Below are positions 53,400 through 62,180 of a stretch of 64,000 nt of DNA, piece after piece. Each line of letters opens with the position of its first letter. Positions within the stretch are counted from its first letter, which is position 1. The notes beneath the pieces were generated by a model. The model searched no databases and had not been told where the DNA came from. It saw only the letters and a list, made by a program, of their open reading frames with translations. The translations under genes were made by a program, and so were the position numbers. Where the stretch lies: assembly GCF_949769255.1 (NCBI RefSeq), contig NZ_OX458329.1, forward strand, positions 1,116,001-1,180,000. The letters are read 5' to 3'. Source of the stretch: Mobiluncus massiliensis. Its GTDB lineage: Bacteria > Actinomycetota > Actinomycetes > Actinomycetales > Actinomycetaceae.

Positions 53400-54563
53400 T
53401 TACGTGGTGTAATCCCCGTTGATATGCACGTATTCGTGGGTCAAGTCACTGGTCCACAGGTGAGCCTCTTCCTGACCGGCGTGCAACTCTACCAAGATGT
53501 GGCACTCTCGCGGACTCATGTCAGCCAGGTAGGGGTCCTCACCAATCCCCCCGTTTTTACAGACTTTCACACCGTTGATGGAAACATCCACGCGAGCCGG
53601 GTCGAAAGGCAAGACGTCTTCCGGTACCGTACCCAGCTGGGACAGGATACGCCCCCAGTTCGGATCGTTGCCGTACACGGCAGTTTTCACCAAGTTGGAC
53701 CGCGAAATCGTCCGGGCGGCCTCGAGGGCGCCCGCTTCGCTGGCAGCCCCGGTCACTCGAATCTCAATATCGTGGTGGGCTCCCTCGGCGTCTCCCAACA
53801 GCTGCAGGGCCAGGCTTTTACAGACTTGCAAAAGGCCGGCGGCGAACTCGTCCGGGTCGGGCTTGACCCCGGAGGCACCAGATGCCAGCAGCAGCACGGT
53901 GTCGTTGGTAGACATACAGCCGTCCGAGTCGAGGCGGTTGAACGTTTTTTCAACTGTGTCGGACAGCATCGTCTGTAGGGCGGTGCTGTCCCAAACTGCG
54001 TCGGTGGTGATAACCACAATCATGGTCGCCAGGGCGGGAGCCAACATTCCGGCTCCTTTCGCCATGCCGCCGATTTTCCACCCGGAAGAGCTTTCGTGGG
54101 TGGCTGTTTTCGACTTTGTGTCGGTGGTGAGGATAGCTTCGGCCGCCTCGTCGCCTCCGTCCGCACGCAGTTTAGCGGCGACTGTGTCAATGCCGGCGGT
54201 CATCTTTGGCATGTCTAGAGCGCGTCCGATAATTCCGGTGGAGCACACCAAACATTCATTTTCAGCCACGCCCAGGACCTGACCCAGATGCGCTGCCATC
54301 GCGGCGGCGTCCCGATCCCCCTGTTCACCGGTACAAGCGTTGGCAACCGCCGAGTTGATGACTACCGCTTGAGCCTGGCCGCCCGCAACGACTTTCCGGT
54401 CCCAGCCCACCGGAGCAGCAAACACACGATTGGAAGTAAACACTCCCGCCACGGTAGAATCTGGACCCAGATTCCTCACGATGGCCATATCCGGGTGTAG
54501 TTTGCCGCGCAGGCCCACATGGGCACCGGCGGCTTTGAAACCACGGGGATAAGTAACGCTCAC
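53400..54563 (-). CDS. argJ: bifunctional ornithine acetyltransferase/N-acetylglutamate synthase
   Basis: It recycles the acetyl group from acetylornithine to glutamate, so no separate argA or argE is needed. The proenzyme has 387 residues and cleaves itself before the threonine in KGAGMLAPALATMIVVITTD (near residue 185); the flanking residues agree with the family. Other marks: GVFTSNRVFAAPV, NSAVANACTGEQG and CMSTNDTVLLLASG. The start is GTG with CAGGAGG upstream. A terminator and the TM2 gene separate it from argC, so argJBDRGH probably needs its own promoter in the 140 bases upstream. Confidence 0.97.
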   Translation of the reverse strand: MSVTYPRGFKAAGAHVGLRGKLHPDMAIVRNLGPDSTVAGVFTSNRVFAAPVGWDRKVVAGGQAQAVVINSAVANACTGEQGDRDAAAMAAHLGQVLGVAENECLVCSTGIIGRALDMPKMTAGIDTVAAKLRADGGDEAAEAILTTDTKSKTATHESSSGWKIGGMAKGAGMLAPALATMIVVITTDAVWDSTALQTMLSDTVEKTFNRLDSDGCMSTNDTVLLLASGASGVKPDPDEFAAGLLQVCKSLALQLLGDAEGAHHDIEIRVTGAASEAGALEAARTISRSNLVKTAVYGNDPNWGRILSQLGTVPEDVLPFDPARVDVSINGVKVCKNGGIGEDPYLADMSPRECHILVELHAGQEEAHLWTSDLTHEYVHINGDYTT

Positions 54564-54641
54564 TGCCTACCTCCTGTTTTCCACACTTACAGGTAATAAA
54601 TATACGCCAATATGAATAGTTTTACAAAACCGTGCTGAAAT

Positions 54642-54684
54642 CCGTAAAAACATGTTGGCTCGAATCCATGAGGATCCGAGCCAA
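54642..54684 (-). terminator. terminator of the TM2-domain gene
   Basis: A 13-bp stem with one mismatch (54655-54667 with 54672-54684) is followed on the minus strand by CATGTTTTTACGG. It splits argC and the TM2 gene from argJ and the rest of the arg genes. Confidence 0.82.
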
Positions 54685-54705
54685 ACGTTCGCGGTTTACG
54701 CAGGG

Positions 54706-55041
54706 TTAGGAAACCCAGGCGCCATTTTGATCGAACAGGAAGTTGTCACCCTGATATGAACCCAGTTTGACCAAACTAATGATGAAGTCAACCAGAGTCC
54801 AAATTCCAACACAACCGAGGGTGAGAATCATCAGGATACCAAGACCGACTTGACCACGCAGGAAACGGTGCACACCCAGGTTGCCGAAAAAGAAACACAT
54901 CAACACGTAGAGAATCTTGCTGACTTCACGATATTGCCCCGGAGAACCGGCATTGACGCCGTAGGGCATCTGCTGGTACTGCTGGGGTTGGGACTGCGGC
55001 TGTTGCGGCTGAGGCTGCATGCCGTATTGAGGATTGGACAT
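54706..55041 (-). CDS. TM2-domain membrane protein
   Basis: The 111-residue protein has a Gln/Pro-rich N-terminal tail (about 1-40, NPQYGMQPQPQQPQSQPQQ) and a TM2 domain. The domain has two membrane helices, KILYVLMCFFFGNLGVHRFL and GLGILMILTLGCVGIWTLVD, with the family motif GxxGxHRF then D. The start ATG is preceded by AAAGGTG (11 bases away); the frame opens three codons earlier. TM2 proteins have no established bacterial function. It sits between argC and argJ with its own terminator, so it looks like an insertion into an ancestral argCJBD cluster. Confidence 0.88.
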   Translation of the reverse strand: MSNPQYGMQPQPQQPQSQPQQYQQMPYGVNAGSPGQYREVSKILYVLMCFFFGNLGVHRFLRGQVGLGILMILTLGCVGIWTLVDFIISLVKLGSYQGDNFLFDQNGAWVS

Positions 55042-55190
55042 AAGTAACACACCTTTGCTCTTAAAATTAGTTCGGTAGCGACACAGGCTGAACGGACGCT
55101 CGACAAAATCATAGCAGGCGCAGCGTAGTCGGTTGGGTATTTTGCGTGGTTCGGAACTCCCCAGCGGAAATCCGAGGCGCCTAATCTGGT

Positions 55191-56273
55191 CTAGGGTGCC
55201 GTCGAAACGGTAGGAACCCCGGTCAGCTCCGGGAAGCCCAATGCCAAGTTCATGCCCTGAATGGCTCCCGCCGCGGTGCCCTTGCCCAAGTTATCGATAG
55301 CGCATTGCGCCACAACTTTACCAGCACGTTCGTCCACCGCCACTTGGATGGCCGCTTTGGCGCAACCGCTCACCAGCGACACGGTGGGCCAACTACCCTC
55401 GGGAAGGAATTCCAATAGGGGTTCGTTGTCGCAAACTTCGTGATAGACGCGGCGTAGTTCGCTCGGGTCTCCAGTCCCCAGCAAGGGCGCGGTAACGGTA
55501 GCGAGAATGCCGCGATTCATGGGAACCAATACGGGAGTGAAGCTGAGCTTGACTTCGCTGGCGCCGGCGACTCGGAAATTCTGAGCGATTTCGGGGATAT
55601 GCCGGTGTACGCCAGCCATAGCATAGCCTTGGGCGTTGCCGAACGCCGCCACGGCCATCAAGTGAGATTTCATGGCTTTGCCAGCCCCGGAATAGCCCAC
55701 CGCGAGGTTCGCCACGATGTCAGACGTATCCACCAGTCCTGCCCACACCGCCGGCAGCAGCGCCAGAGTCACCGCGGTCACGTTGCACCCCGGTACCGCA
55801 ATCTCCGAAGCCTGACGCAATGCGGCACGCTGTGCCTGTGCCGCACTTTCATTGGCGTGCAACAGCTCCGGCAGCGAATACGCCCAAGGTTCTTCGGGTT
55901 CCGAATGGTAGTAGTCCCGCCACGCGGCCGGGTCGGTCAAACGGTGATCCGCCCCGCAGTCGATGAGCAGGGACTTCACCCCGGCATCACGCAAATCACG
56001 CGTCACCTGGCCCGAAGCCCCGTGGGGCAGCCCTAAGAAAATGACATCGTGTCCCGTCAGATTCTCTACATCTGTGGGCTGCAGCACTCGTTGTGCCAAT
56101 GGGAACAGATGTGGGTGATGCTTTCCTAACGGCTCGCCTGCCGAGGACGCCGCCGTCAAGGCTCCGATTTCCACCTGGGGGTGATTCAACAGTAATCGCA
56201 GCAACTCACCGCCGGCGAAACCGGAAGCTCCTGCCACCGCGACTTTGACTTTTTTACCTGAAACCTCTGTCAT
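55191..56273 (-). CDS. argC: N-acetyl-gamma-glutamyl-phosphate reductase
   Basis: It reduces acetylglutamyl phosphate with NADPH to the semialdehyde. The 360 residues have the NADP-binding VAVAGASGFAGGELLRLLLNHP, VIFLGLPHGASGQV, the catalytic cysteine in IAVPGCNVTAVTLALLPA near residue 155, AVGYSGAGKAMKSHL and HRHIPEI. It starts the arg cluster. The ATG lacks a proper ribosome-binding site. TATAGT lies exactly seven bases before it and two ARG-box-like sites overlap the promoter, so a leaderless mRNA under ArgR control is likely. Confidence 0.97.
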   Translation of the reverse strand: MTEVSGKKVKVAVAGASGFAGGELLRLLLNHPQVEIGALTAASSAGEPLGKHHPHLFPLAQRVLQPTDVENLTGHDVIFLGLPHGASGQVTRDLRDAGVKSLLIDCGADHRLTDPAAWRDYYHSEPEEPWAYSLPELLHANESAAQAQRAALRQASEIAVPGCNVTAVTLALLPAVWAGLVDTSDIVANLAVGYSGAGKAMKSHLMAVAAFGNAQGYAMAGVHRHIPEIAQNFRVAGASEVKLSFTPVLVPMNRGILATVTAPLLGTGDPSELRRVYHEVCDNEPLLEFLPEGSWPTVSLVSGCAKAAIQVAVDERAGKVVAQCAIDNLGKGTAAGAIQGMNLALGFPELTGVPTVSTAP

Positions 56274-56280
56274 ACCACCA

Positions 56281-56286
56281 ACTATA
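56281..56286 (-). promoter_or_regulatory. -10 element of argC
   Basis: TATAGT on the minus strand (5/6 match) ends seven bases before the argC ATG. The -35 region is weak (TATGCA about 18 bases upstream). Confidence 0.5.
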
Positions 56287-56318
56287 CATGTTTATTCATA
56301 GAGTTGCATATTTATGCT
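56285..56318. promoter_or_regulatory. tandem ARG boxes at the argC promoter
   Basis: Two 14-bp cores, TGAATAAACATGTA (56285-56298, minus-strand reading) and AGCATAAATATGCA (56305-56318), match 8 and 7 of the 10 half-site positions. Their centres are 20 bases apart, two helical turns, as in the paired boxes bound by one ArgR hexamer. They overlap the -10 and -35, fitting repression. Confidence 0.65.
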
Positions 56319-56367
56319 AAAAGGTCTGGGTATTGGCGTGAGATGACCGAAAAACCGCTCCGGCAGG

Positions 56368-57069
56368 CTAGTGCCCGGCGAGTTGCGCACCTAAAGATTC
56401 CAGCCGATAGTGCCGCCATACTTCCCCACGTTGCCGAAAAGCGTCCGCCTCATAGCGAGACCAGATTCCGTTTCCTTCGTGGTGTAAAACATAGGGCAAG
56501 CCCTGGGCGTTGCGCCTATCTGAGATAACCGCCACGTGTTCTTTCCACACCACGATGTCTCCGGGCTGCCAAGACGCCACGTCCGTTGTGTCGGTGGTGA
56601 GGCTCTGGGCGTGACGGTCGAAATAGACGATGAGATTGCGCACGCGGCGGTAATCAATGTCTGGATTGGGAGTCTCGCCCTCCGGAGCCGTGGCGGCGTA
56701 AGCCTGCGGGTCAGCCCGCCGATCCGCATCAACCAGGTCGCGCAAGTCCATTCCCGCCGCTTTGGCGGCGTACCACACCACGTCGGTACACACCCCGGTG
56801 CCGTCATTTGGCACCCCTCCGGGATACACTTTGGAACCATCATATTTCGGCGCGGTATCGAGGTAGGCTACGGCACCCGCCAGCATCTGTTCCCCAACCG
56901 GCCCCGGATGATTCAGGTTCTGGCCGGTCCAAGCGCTGTCCAGGCGCCACGAACTTTTCGCGTTCCCGTTCCACAATAGGAACGCGGCACCGCCCGCCAG
57001 CACCAGGACCAGAACCAGAATCGCTCCGATGAGGAAGCGCTTTCGACCTCGTGAACTCTGGTTTGCCAC
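56368..57069 (-). CDS. DUF1287 membrane-anchored protein
   Basis: A 233-residue protein with an N-terminal membrane anchor (FLIGAILVLVLVLAGGAAFLLW, residues 12-33) and an extracytoplasmic DUF1287 domain related to NlpC/P60-type folds. The conserved cysteine lies in GTGVCTDVVWYAAKAAGMDL near residue 92, followed by NPDIDYRRVRNLIVYFDRH and ASWQPGDIVVWKEHVAVISDRR with the histidine. Such domains may cleave or amidate cell-wall or peptide substrates. The family has no settled function. It follows pheT by 58 bases on the same strand with no clear terminator. Confidence 0.85.
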   Translation of the reverse strand: MANQSSRGRKRFLIGAILVLVLVLAGGAAFLLWNGNAKSSWRLDSAWTGQNLNHPGPVGEQMLAGAVAYLDTAPKYDGSKVYPGGVPNDGTGVCTDVVWYAAKAAGMDLRDLVDADRRADPQAYAATAPEGETPNPDIDYRRVRNLIVYFDRHAQSLTTDTTDVASWQPGDIVVWKEHVAVISDRRNAQGLPYVLHHEGNGIWSRYEADAFRQRGEVWRHYRLESLGAQLAGH

Positions 57070-57127
57070 GCTTACTCCTTAGTTGCCCCACCCCCCGCAC
57101 CGGCAGGGGCTGATTGACCCGAGGCGC

Positions 57128-59746
57128 CTAGCGCAGGGTCGCCTGGCAGGTTTTCTCGACCTTCTTGATGATGCGGTTGCGGGTTTCCTTGATTTCCTGA
57201 GGGCTCAGCGTATGGTCAGCGGCACGCAGTCGCAGCGCAAACGCCAGGGATTTCCGCCCCTCCCCCAGCTGTTCCGCATTCTCAAACACATCGAACAAGC
57301 GCAGTTCCTCAACTAGCCCTTCACCGGCCTTCGCGATGGCGTTATAGACCTTCAGCGCGGGAACGTCTTGCTTCACGACAAACGCCAAATCTTCCTTGGC
57401 GGCCGGGAAAGTCGAGACGGGACGTAGCTGGAACGCGTCCTTGGGGCGGGCCTTTTCAATCGCGTCCAAATCCAGTTCAAATGCACAAGTCCGGGGCGGC
57501 AGGCCGAAGTTTTGGCACACCTTGGGGTGCAGTTCACCGGCGGAACCCAACACCTTCCCGCCGGTGAGCGCCCCCACGCGAATTTGCGCGACCCGTCCGG
57601 GATGGAAAGGCGCGGCGACCGTGGCTTGTCCCCCAGCACCCAAGGCTTCGGGACGCACCGCCAAACCTTGCGAAACCGCTACGCGAATCGCCAACTCTAT
57701 GGCGTCCGCCCAATCCCAGGAGCGCGCCGCATCGTGAGGGCTGGCTTCCATAGCGTTTCCCGCCAGCACCGCCGCCACGTGCCAGGGTTGCTTCGGCACT
57801 CCTGCTCGCAGCGCCTGCATGACCTCGTCGCTGGGCTTTTCCTCCACTCCGGGAATCGACGCCGGAACGACTCCCTGCGCACTGACGACCTGGTCCAACT
57901 CAAAAATCGCCACCCGCGGATTGCCGCGAGACACATTGCGCGAAGCCGTGTTCAGCAAGGTATCCAGCAGAGAACTGCGCAGTGCGGGGGCATCATCAGC
58001 CAGCGGGTTGGCCAGCTTGACGGTGTTGCGGCGCGGGTCGTCGGCCGGCAGCCCCATCAAATCGTGTTCACTGCCCAAGAAGGGATAAGTCATGACTTCG
58101 GTCAAGCCCGCTTCGGCCAACGTGTCGCTGACCTCACGACGGGTTCGCAGCGGCGCCGGGTTACCAATCTTGGCAGGACCGACCGGCACCACGGAAGGAA
58201 TCTTGTCGTAGCCGTCCAACCGGGCAATCTCTTCAATGAGATGGGCGGGACCACCTACCAAATCGGGACGCCACGAGGGAGGCACGACCGCGAACGTGTC
58301 ATCGCTGGACTTGGTAACGCAACAGCCAATGGCACGCAAGAGTTCCTCCACCCGCTCGGGCGCATAGTCCACCCCGATGAGTTGAGTTGCGGCCGCAAAA
58401 GGCAAGGTCACGGTCGGTTGGGGCTTTACGTCGTTGACGTCGGTGACCCCCGCGTCAATGGTGCCACCGCCGTATTCCACCAGTAACTCGGCCGCGTACT
58501 GGGCCGCCACCGGCGGAAGTTCGGGGTCGGAACCGCGCTCGAAACGCTTTGAAGCCTCGGACGGCAGCTTGTGACGGCGCGCCGAACGAGCCACGGACAC
58601 CGCGTCAAAATGCGCCGCTTCCAACAGGACATTCGTGGAGGTTTCGGTCATCTCCGTTTCCGCACCGCCCATCACTCCAGCGATGCCAAGTACTCGCGCG
58701 CCGTGACCGCCTTGGCAGTCAGTAATCAACAGATCCTCAGCGTCCAAAGTGCGTTCTACGTCGTCCAAGGTAGTGTGTTGTTCGCCTTGGCGAGCTCGGC
58801 GCACCACGATGGGACCGGTCACTTTGTCCAGGTCATAAGCGTGCATGGGCTGGCCCAGGTCCAACATGACGTAGTTCGTCACGTCGACCGGCAAGGAAAT
58901 GGAACGCATCCCCGCCGATTCCAGCCGCGCCACCATCCACTGCGGCGTAGGCGCGCTCGGATTCAGTCCGCGCACTATCCGCGCCACAAACCGGTCGCAC
59001 CCCACATGGCCGCGAATCGGGGCCGCGTCCTCGATTTCGACGGGGAAGCCGGAATCATTGGCTGCGGGCAAGCCGTTTTTCAGGTTTTCAGCCAAGCCCC
59101 AGTCGGTAAACTTTGCGCCCGTGGAGTGGCTGTATTCACGGCCCACTCCGCGCATCGAGAAACAGTAGCCGCGGTCGGGGGTGATGTTGATTTCCAGCAG
59201 TTCCTGGTTCAGTCCCAAGATGGGCAGCATATCGGTTCCGGGAGCGGGAATTTCTACGCCGCGCTCGCCCAGATATTCCTCCAAAACGATGATGCCATCG
59301 AATTCCTCGCCTAAACCCAACTCACGGGCTGAACAAATCATGCCATCCGAAATATGTCCGTAAGTTTTCCGGGTGGCGATGGCGAAATCGCCGGGCAGTA
59401 CGGCTCCCGGCAGGGAAACCACCACGTGATCGCCCTCCTTGAAGTTGTGTGCCCCGCAAATAATGGAGCGACTGGGAATGTCGGAGGGCTCCTTGCCGGT
59501 GCCGGGCGCATCGTTGAATTCCTCACCCACGTCTACCCGGCAGTAGTTGACGGTTTTACCGTTGGAGGCTGTTTCGGGAACCATCGAGGCCACCCGACCG
59601 CACACCAGTGGACCCGTCACCCCGGAAGTGTGGATCGCTTCCTCTTCCAGACCGACCTTTACCAGGTCTTTTGCGAGTTGGGACGCGCTGGTGTCCGCGG
59701 GAACTTCCGTCCACCGCCGCAACCATTCAATCGAAACAAAAGCCAT
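57128..59746 (-). CDS. pheT: phenylalanyl-tRNA synthetase beta subunit
   Basis: It is the large subunit of the alpha2-beta2 enzyme that charges tRNA-Phe; its B3/B4 domain edits misacylated Tyr-tRNA. The 872 residues contain an N-terminal OB-fold tRNA-binding domain (EPSDIPSRSIICGAHNFKEG, about 88-107), the B3/B4 editing domain with CDRFVARIVRGLNPS, the B5 domain and the catalytic-like core, and a C-terminal anticodon-binding domain. The start ATG has AAGGGG upstream and lies three bases after the pheS stop. Confidence 0.97.
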   Translation of the reverse strand: MAFVSIEWLRRWTEVPADTSASQLAKDLVKVGLEEEAIHTSGVTGPLVCGRVASMVPETASNGKTVNYCRVDVGEEFNDAPGTGKEPSDIPSRSIICGAHNFKEGDHVVVSLPGAVLPGDFAIATRKTYGHISDGMICSARELGLGEEFDGIIVLEEYLGERGVEIPAPGTDMLPILGLNQELLEINITPDRGYCFSMRGVGREYSHSTGAKFTDWGLAENLKNGLPAANDSGFPVEIEDAAPIRGHVGCDRFVARIVRGLNPSAPTPQWMVARLESAGMRSISLPVDVTNYVMLDLGQPMHAYDLDKVTGPIVVRRARQGEQHTTLDDVERTLDAEDLLITDCQGGHGARVLGIAGVMGGAETEMTETSTNVLLEAAHFDAVSVARSARRHKLPSEASKRFERGSDPELPPVAAQYAAELLVEYGGGTIDAGVTDVNDVKPQPTVTLPFAAATQLIGVDYAPERVEELLRAIGCCVTKSSDDTFAVVPPSWRPDLVGGPAHLIEEIARLDGYDKIPSVVPVGPAKIGNPAPLRTRREVSDTLAEAGLTEVMTYPFLGSEHDLMGLPADDPRRNTVKLANPLADDAPALRSSLLDTLLNTASRNVSRGNPRVAIFELDQVVSAQGVVPASIPGVEEKPSDEVMQALRAGVPKQPWHVAAVLAGNAMEASPHDAARSWDWADAIELAIRVAVSQGLAVRPEALGAGGQATVAAPFHPGRVAQIRVGALTGGKVLGSAGELHPKVCQNFGLPPRTCAFELDLDAIEKARPKDAFQLRPVSTFPAAKEDLAFVVKQDVPALKVYNAIAKAGEGLVEELRLFDVFENAEQLGEGRKSLAFALRLRAADHTLSPQEIKETRNRIIKKVEKTCQATLR

Positions 59747-59748
59747 TT

Positions 59749-60828
59749 TTAGCGCCCCTTTCCATTCACGCCGAACTGATCTGAGAACCTCACGTCGCCT
59801 TCCACGATGTCGTGCATATCCTCTATGCCGTGGCGCAGCATCAGCGTGCGCTCAATGCCCATTCCGAAAGCAAATCCCTGATAAACCTCGGTGTCAATCC
59901 CGCAGGCACGCAGCACATTCGGATTCACCATGCCGCAACCGCCCCACTCAATCCAGCCGGGGCCGCCTTTCTTTTGCGGGAACCACAGGTCCACCTCCGC
60001 GGAAGGTTCGGTGAAGGGGAAGAAAGACGGTCTGAAGCGGGTTTTCGCCTCCGGGCCGAACATGGCGCGGGCAAAGTGATCCAAGGTCCCCTTCAAGTCC
60101 GCCATCGTTAGACCCTGATCCACCGCCAAGCCCTCCACCTGGTTAAACACCGGAGAGTGGGTGGGGTCAAGTTCGTCAGCGCGAAAGACTTTGCCGGGAA
60201 TAGCCACGTAAATCGGCAGCTCGCGGGTCGTCAACAGACGTGCCTGCACCGGGGAGGTGTGCGTGCGCAACACTAGGTTGGCGGGGTTTTCCGCGCTGCC
60301 ACCCACGGAAGTGGAATCGACATAGAGAGTGTCTTGCATCTGACGTGCCGGGTGATCAGCATCGAAGTTCAACGCATCAAAGTTGAACCACTCGTGTTCG
60401 ACCTGGGGGCCGGCCGCGATGTCCCACCCCAGAGACACGAAAAAGTCCGCGACTTCCTCTTCCAGCACCATCAGCGGGTGGCGCGATCCCAGCGGGTGAC
60501 GCGAGGACAACACGCTCACATCCACGGTTTCCGCCTCCAAAGCTGCCTCTTGCGCGGCCTCCTGCAGTTCAATCTGTTTGGCGTCCAGAGCCGCCCGGAC
60601 CCGCCCTTGGGCAGCCCCCAAGTTCTGACCCGCGGTGGCTTTATCCTGAGGATCGAGTTTCCCGATAAGTTTCTTTGCTAGGGTCAAGGGCGCTTTGTCG
60701 CCGTTGTAACGGGAACGCACCGCTTTCAGCGACTCCACATCGGTTGCCGCCGCGATGTCTTGTAAAGCCGCGGCGACTTCCCGTTCCAAACCCTCTGTGT
60801 CCAGCGGACTCAACACGTTTTCACTCAT
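59749..60828 (-). CDS. pheS: phenylalanyl-tRNA synthetase alpha subunit
   Basis: It is the catalytic subunit of PheRS. The 359 residues have an N-terminal coiled coil (LEREVAAALQDIAAATDVE to about residue 110), motif 2 HEWFNFDALNFDADHPARQMQDT near residue 147, FRADELDPTHSPVFNQVEGL, and motif 3 GFAFGMGIERTLMLRHGIED near residue 324. Class II alanine/valine-type specificity pocket residues are in the FFPFTEPSAEVD segment. Start ATG with GAGGAAA upstream. No T-box or leader peptide attenuator is visible in the 239 bases before it. Confidence 0.97.
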   Translation of the reverse strand: MSENVLSPLDTEGLEREVAAALQDIAAATDVESLKAVRSRYNGDKAPLTLAKKLIGKLDPQDKATAGQNLGAAQGRVRAALDAKQIELQEAAQEAALEAETVDVSVLSSRHPLGSRHPLMVLEEEVADFFVSLGWDIAAGPQVEHEWFNFDALNFDADHPARQMQDTLYVDSTSVGGSAENPANLVLRTHTSPVQARLLTTRELPIYVAIPGKVFRADELDPTHSPVFNQVEGLAVDQGLTMADLKGTLDHFARAMFGPEAKTRFRPSFFPFTEPSAEVDLWFPQKKGGPGWIEWGGCGMVNPNVLRACGIDTEVYQGFAFGMGIERTLMLRHGIEDMHDIVEGDVRFSDQFGVNGKGR

Positions 60829-61067
60829 TTTTCCTCGATTTCCTTGACTCCTAGCCAGCTCAAAACCCCTTCAACTTTAGTCGAAATGCCAGCCCGCCCG
60901 GTAATCAAGGTTTTTCAATGCCGCCATTGATTCCTCGCCGCTCTGGGGGCGGACGAATAAATTGTGCGCCGGAAAGGAAAAAACCGGCGAAAAGGATACA
61001 GGAAGGACGCCTGGTGAGATAAATTATTTACTGTTTTTCCAGAATTTTTTTAGTCAAGGATACCAAA

Positions 61068-62126
61068 GTGAAAAAAGCCAAAACCGCAATGGAAACGCAA
61101 CACTTACAGGCAGAGATTGAACGCCTCCACGCTGAGCTCACCGAGCTTCAGGCTGAGAAAGAATCTCAAGAAACCGCTCTCAGTGAACTGAGCCAAAAAC
61201 AGGCCTTCACCCAGAGTACTCATGACCCTCTGGCGCGATGCTTCGGATCGGCGGAAAACGTCCGCGATTCCCTGGGCAAGATCGTGTCCGAATTGGACGC
61301 GGATTCCGCCGATACCGCGGAAACCCGTCGAATCGTGGCGGAATCAACCCGCGATTTGCACGACATGGCCAACGGTGCCGGGGACATTTTGAAAAAGCTG
61401 CAGGATATGGGCGGGAACATGGAGGCCTTGTCCAAGGCTTCCGAGTCGATTCATAACTTTGTGCAGCAAATCGAAGGTATCGCTTCGCAAACAAATTTGC
61501 TGGCTCTGAACGCCACCATTGAAGCGGCACGCGCAGGTGAGGCTGGCCGTGGTTTCGCCGTGGTGGCAGGGGAAGTGCGCACTCTGGCAGAACGGACCGC
61601 CAGTGCCACGCAGGAAATTGGCGCCTTGGTTACTTCCATCACCGAGGGCACTGCCAGCGCCCTGGAAAACATCACGGAGGCTATTGACGAATCCAAAGAA
61701 TTCGAAGAAAAATCCAGTCAGACGGCGAATGCGGTGGGAGACAAAGTTTCCTCGATGGCCGACTCGATTGCGCATGTGACTACGGATTCTTTTGTTTCGG
61801 TGGTGAAACTCGACCACTTCATCTTTAAGTTGGGGATTTATCGTCAGATTACGGGGATTTCCGAGCCGAATCCGGAGGGGATTTCCTCCTCGCACACCTG
61901 CCGCCTGGGCAAGTGGTACTACGAGGGCCGCGGTCACCTCGATTACTCAGGACAGCCCTGTTTCCAGCAGTTGGAGGGCGTTCACGAAGCTACCCACGTT
62001 TCTGGTAAAGCCGCGGTCGAGGCCTTTTTGGCAGGCGACAGCGAACTGATGAAAAAGCATCTGGAGACTATGGAAGACAACTCCGCTCAGGTCGGTGCCC
62101 TGCTCGATCAGTTGATGGACAGCTAG
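61068..62126 (+). CDS. cytoplasmic methyl-accepting chemotaxis protein with CZB zinc domain
   Basis: A soluble chemoreceptor of 352 residues with no membrane segment. Residues about 10-45 form a coiled coil ([20 protein letters not shown]). The central MCP hairpin carries the invariant tip [20 protein letters not shown] with [20 protein letters not shown] following (about 140-180), which contacts CheA and CheW. The C-terminal CZB domain has its zinc residues in [24 protein letters not shown] and VHEATH. CZB receptors sense zinc or reactive chlorine. The start is GTG with AAGGAT upstream. It is divergent from pheS. No other chemotaxis gene is nearby. It implies that the organism is motile. Confidence 0.92.
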   Translation: MKKAKTAMETQHLQAEIERLHAELTELQAEKESQETALSELSQKQAFTQSTHDPLARCFGSAENVRDSLGKIVSELDADSADTAETRRIVAESTRDLHDMANGAGDILKKLQDMGGNMEALSKASESIHNFVQQIEGIASQTNLLALNATIEAARAGEAGRGFAVVAGEVRTLAERTASATQEIGALVTSITEGTASALENITEAIDESKEFEEKSSQTANAVGDKVSSMADSIAHVTTDSFVSVVKLDHFIFKLGIYRQITGISEPNPEGISSSHTCRLGKWYYEGRGHLDYSGQPCFQQLEGVHEATHVSGKAAVEAFLAGDSELMKKHLETMEDNSAQVGALLDQLMDS

Positions 62127-62180
62127 ACAGCCAGACAGTTTTTTCGTAATTCCTCCCAGAATAAGCCTAAACTCGAGGTC

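Noticed and set aside
57512..58486. 324-residue plus-strand frame
   Set aside because: Fully antisense to pheT, arginine/histidine-rich in the way shadow frames are, with no start signals.
60829..61067. T-box or leader-peptide attenuator before pheS
   Set aside because: No T-box core sequence and no Phe-rich leader frame could be found.
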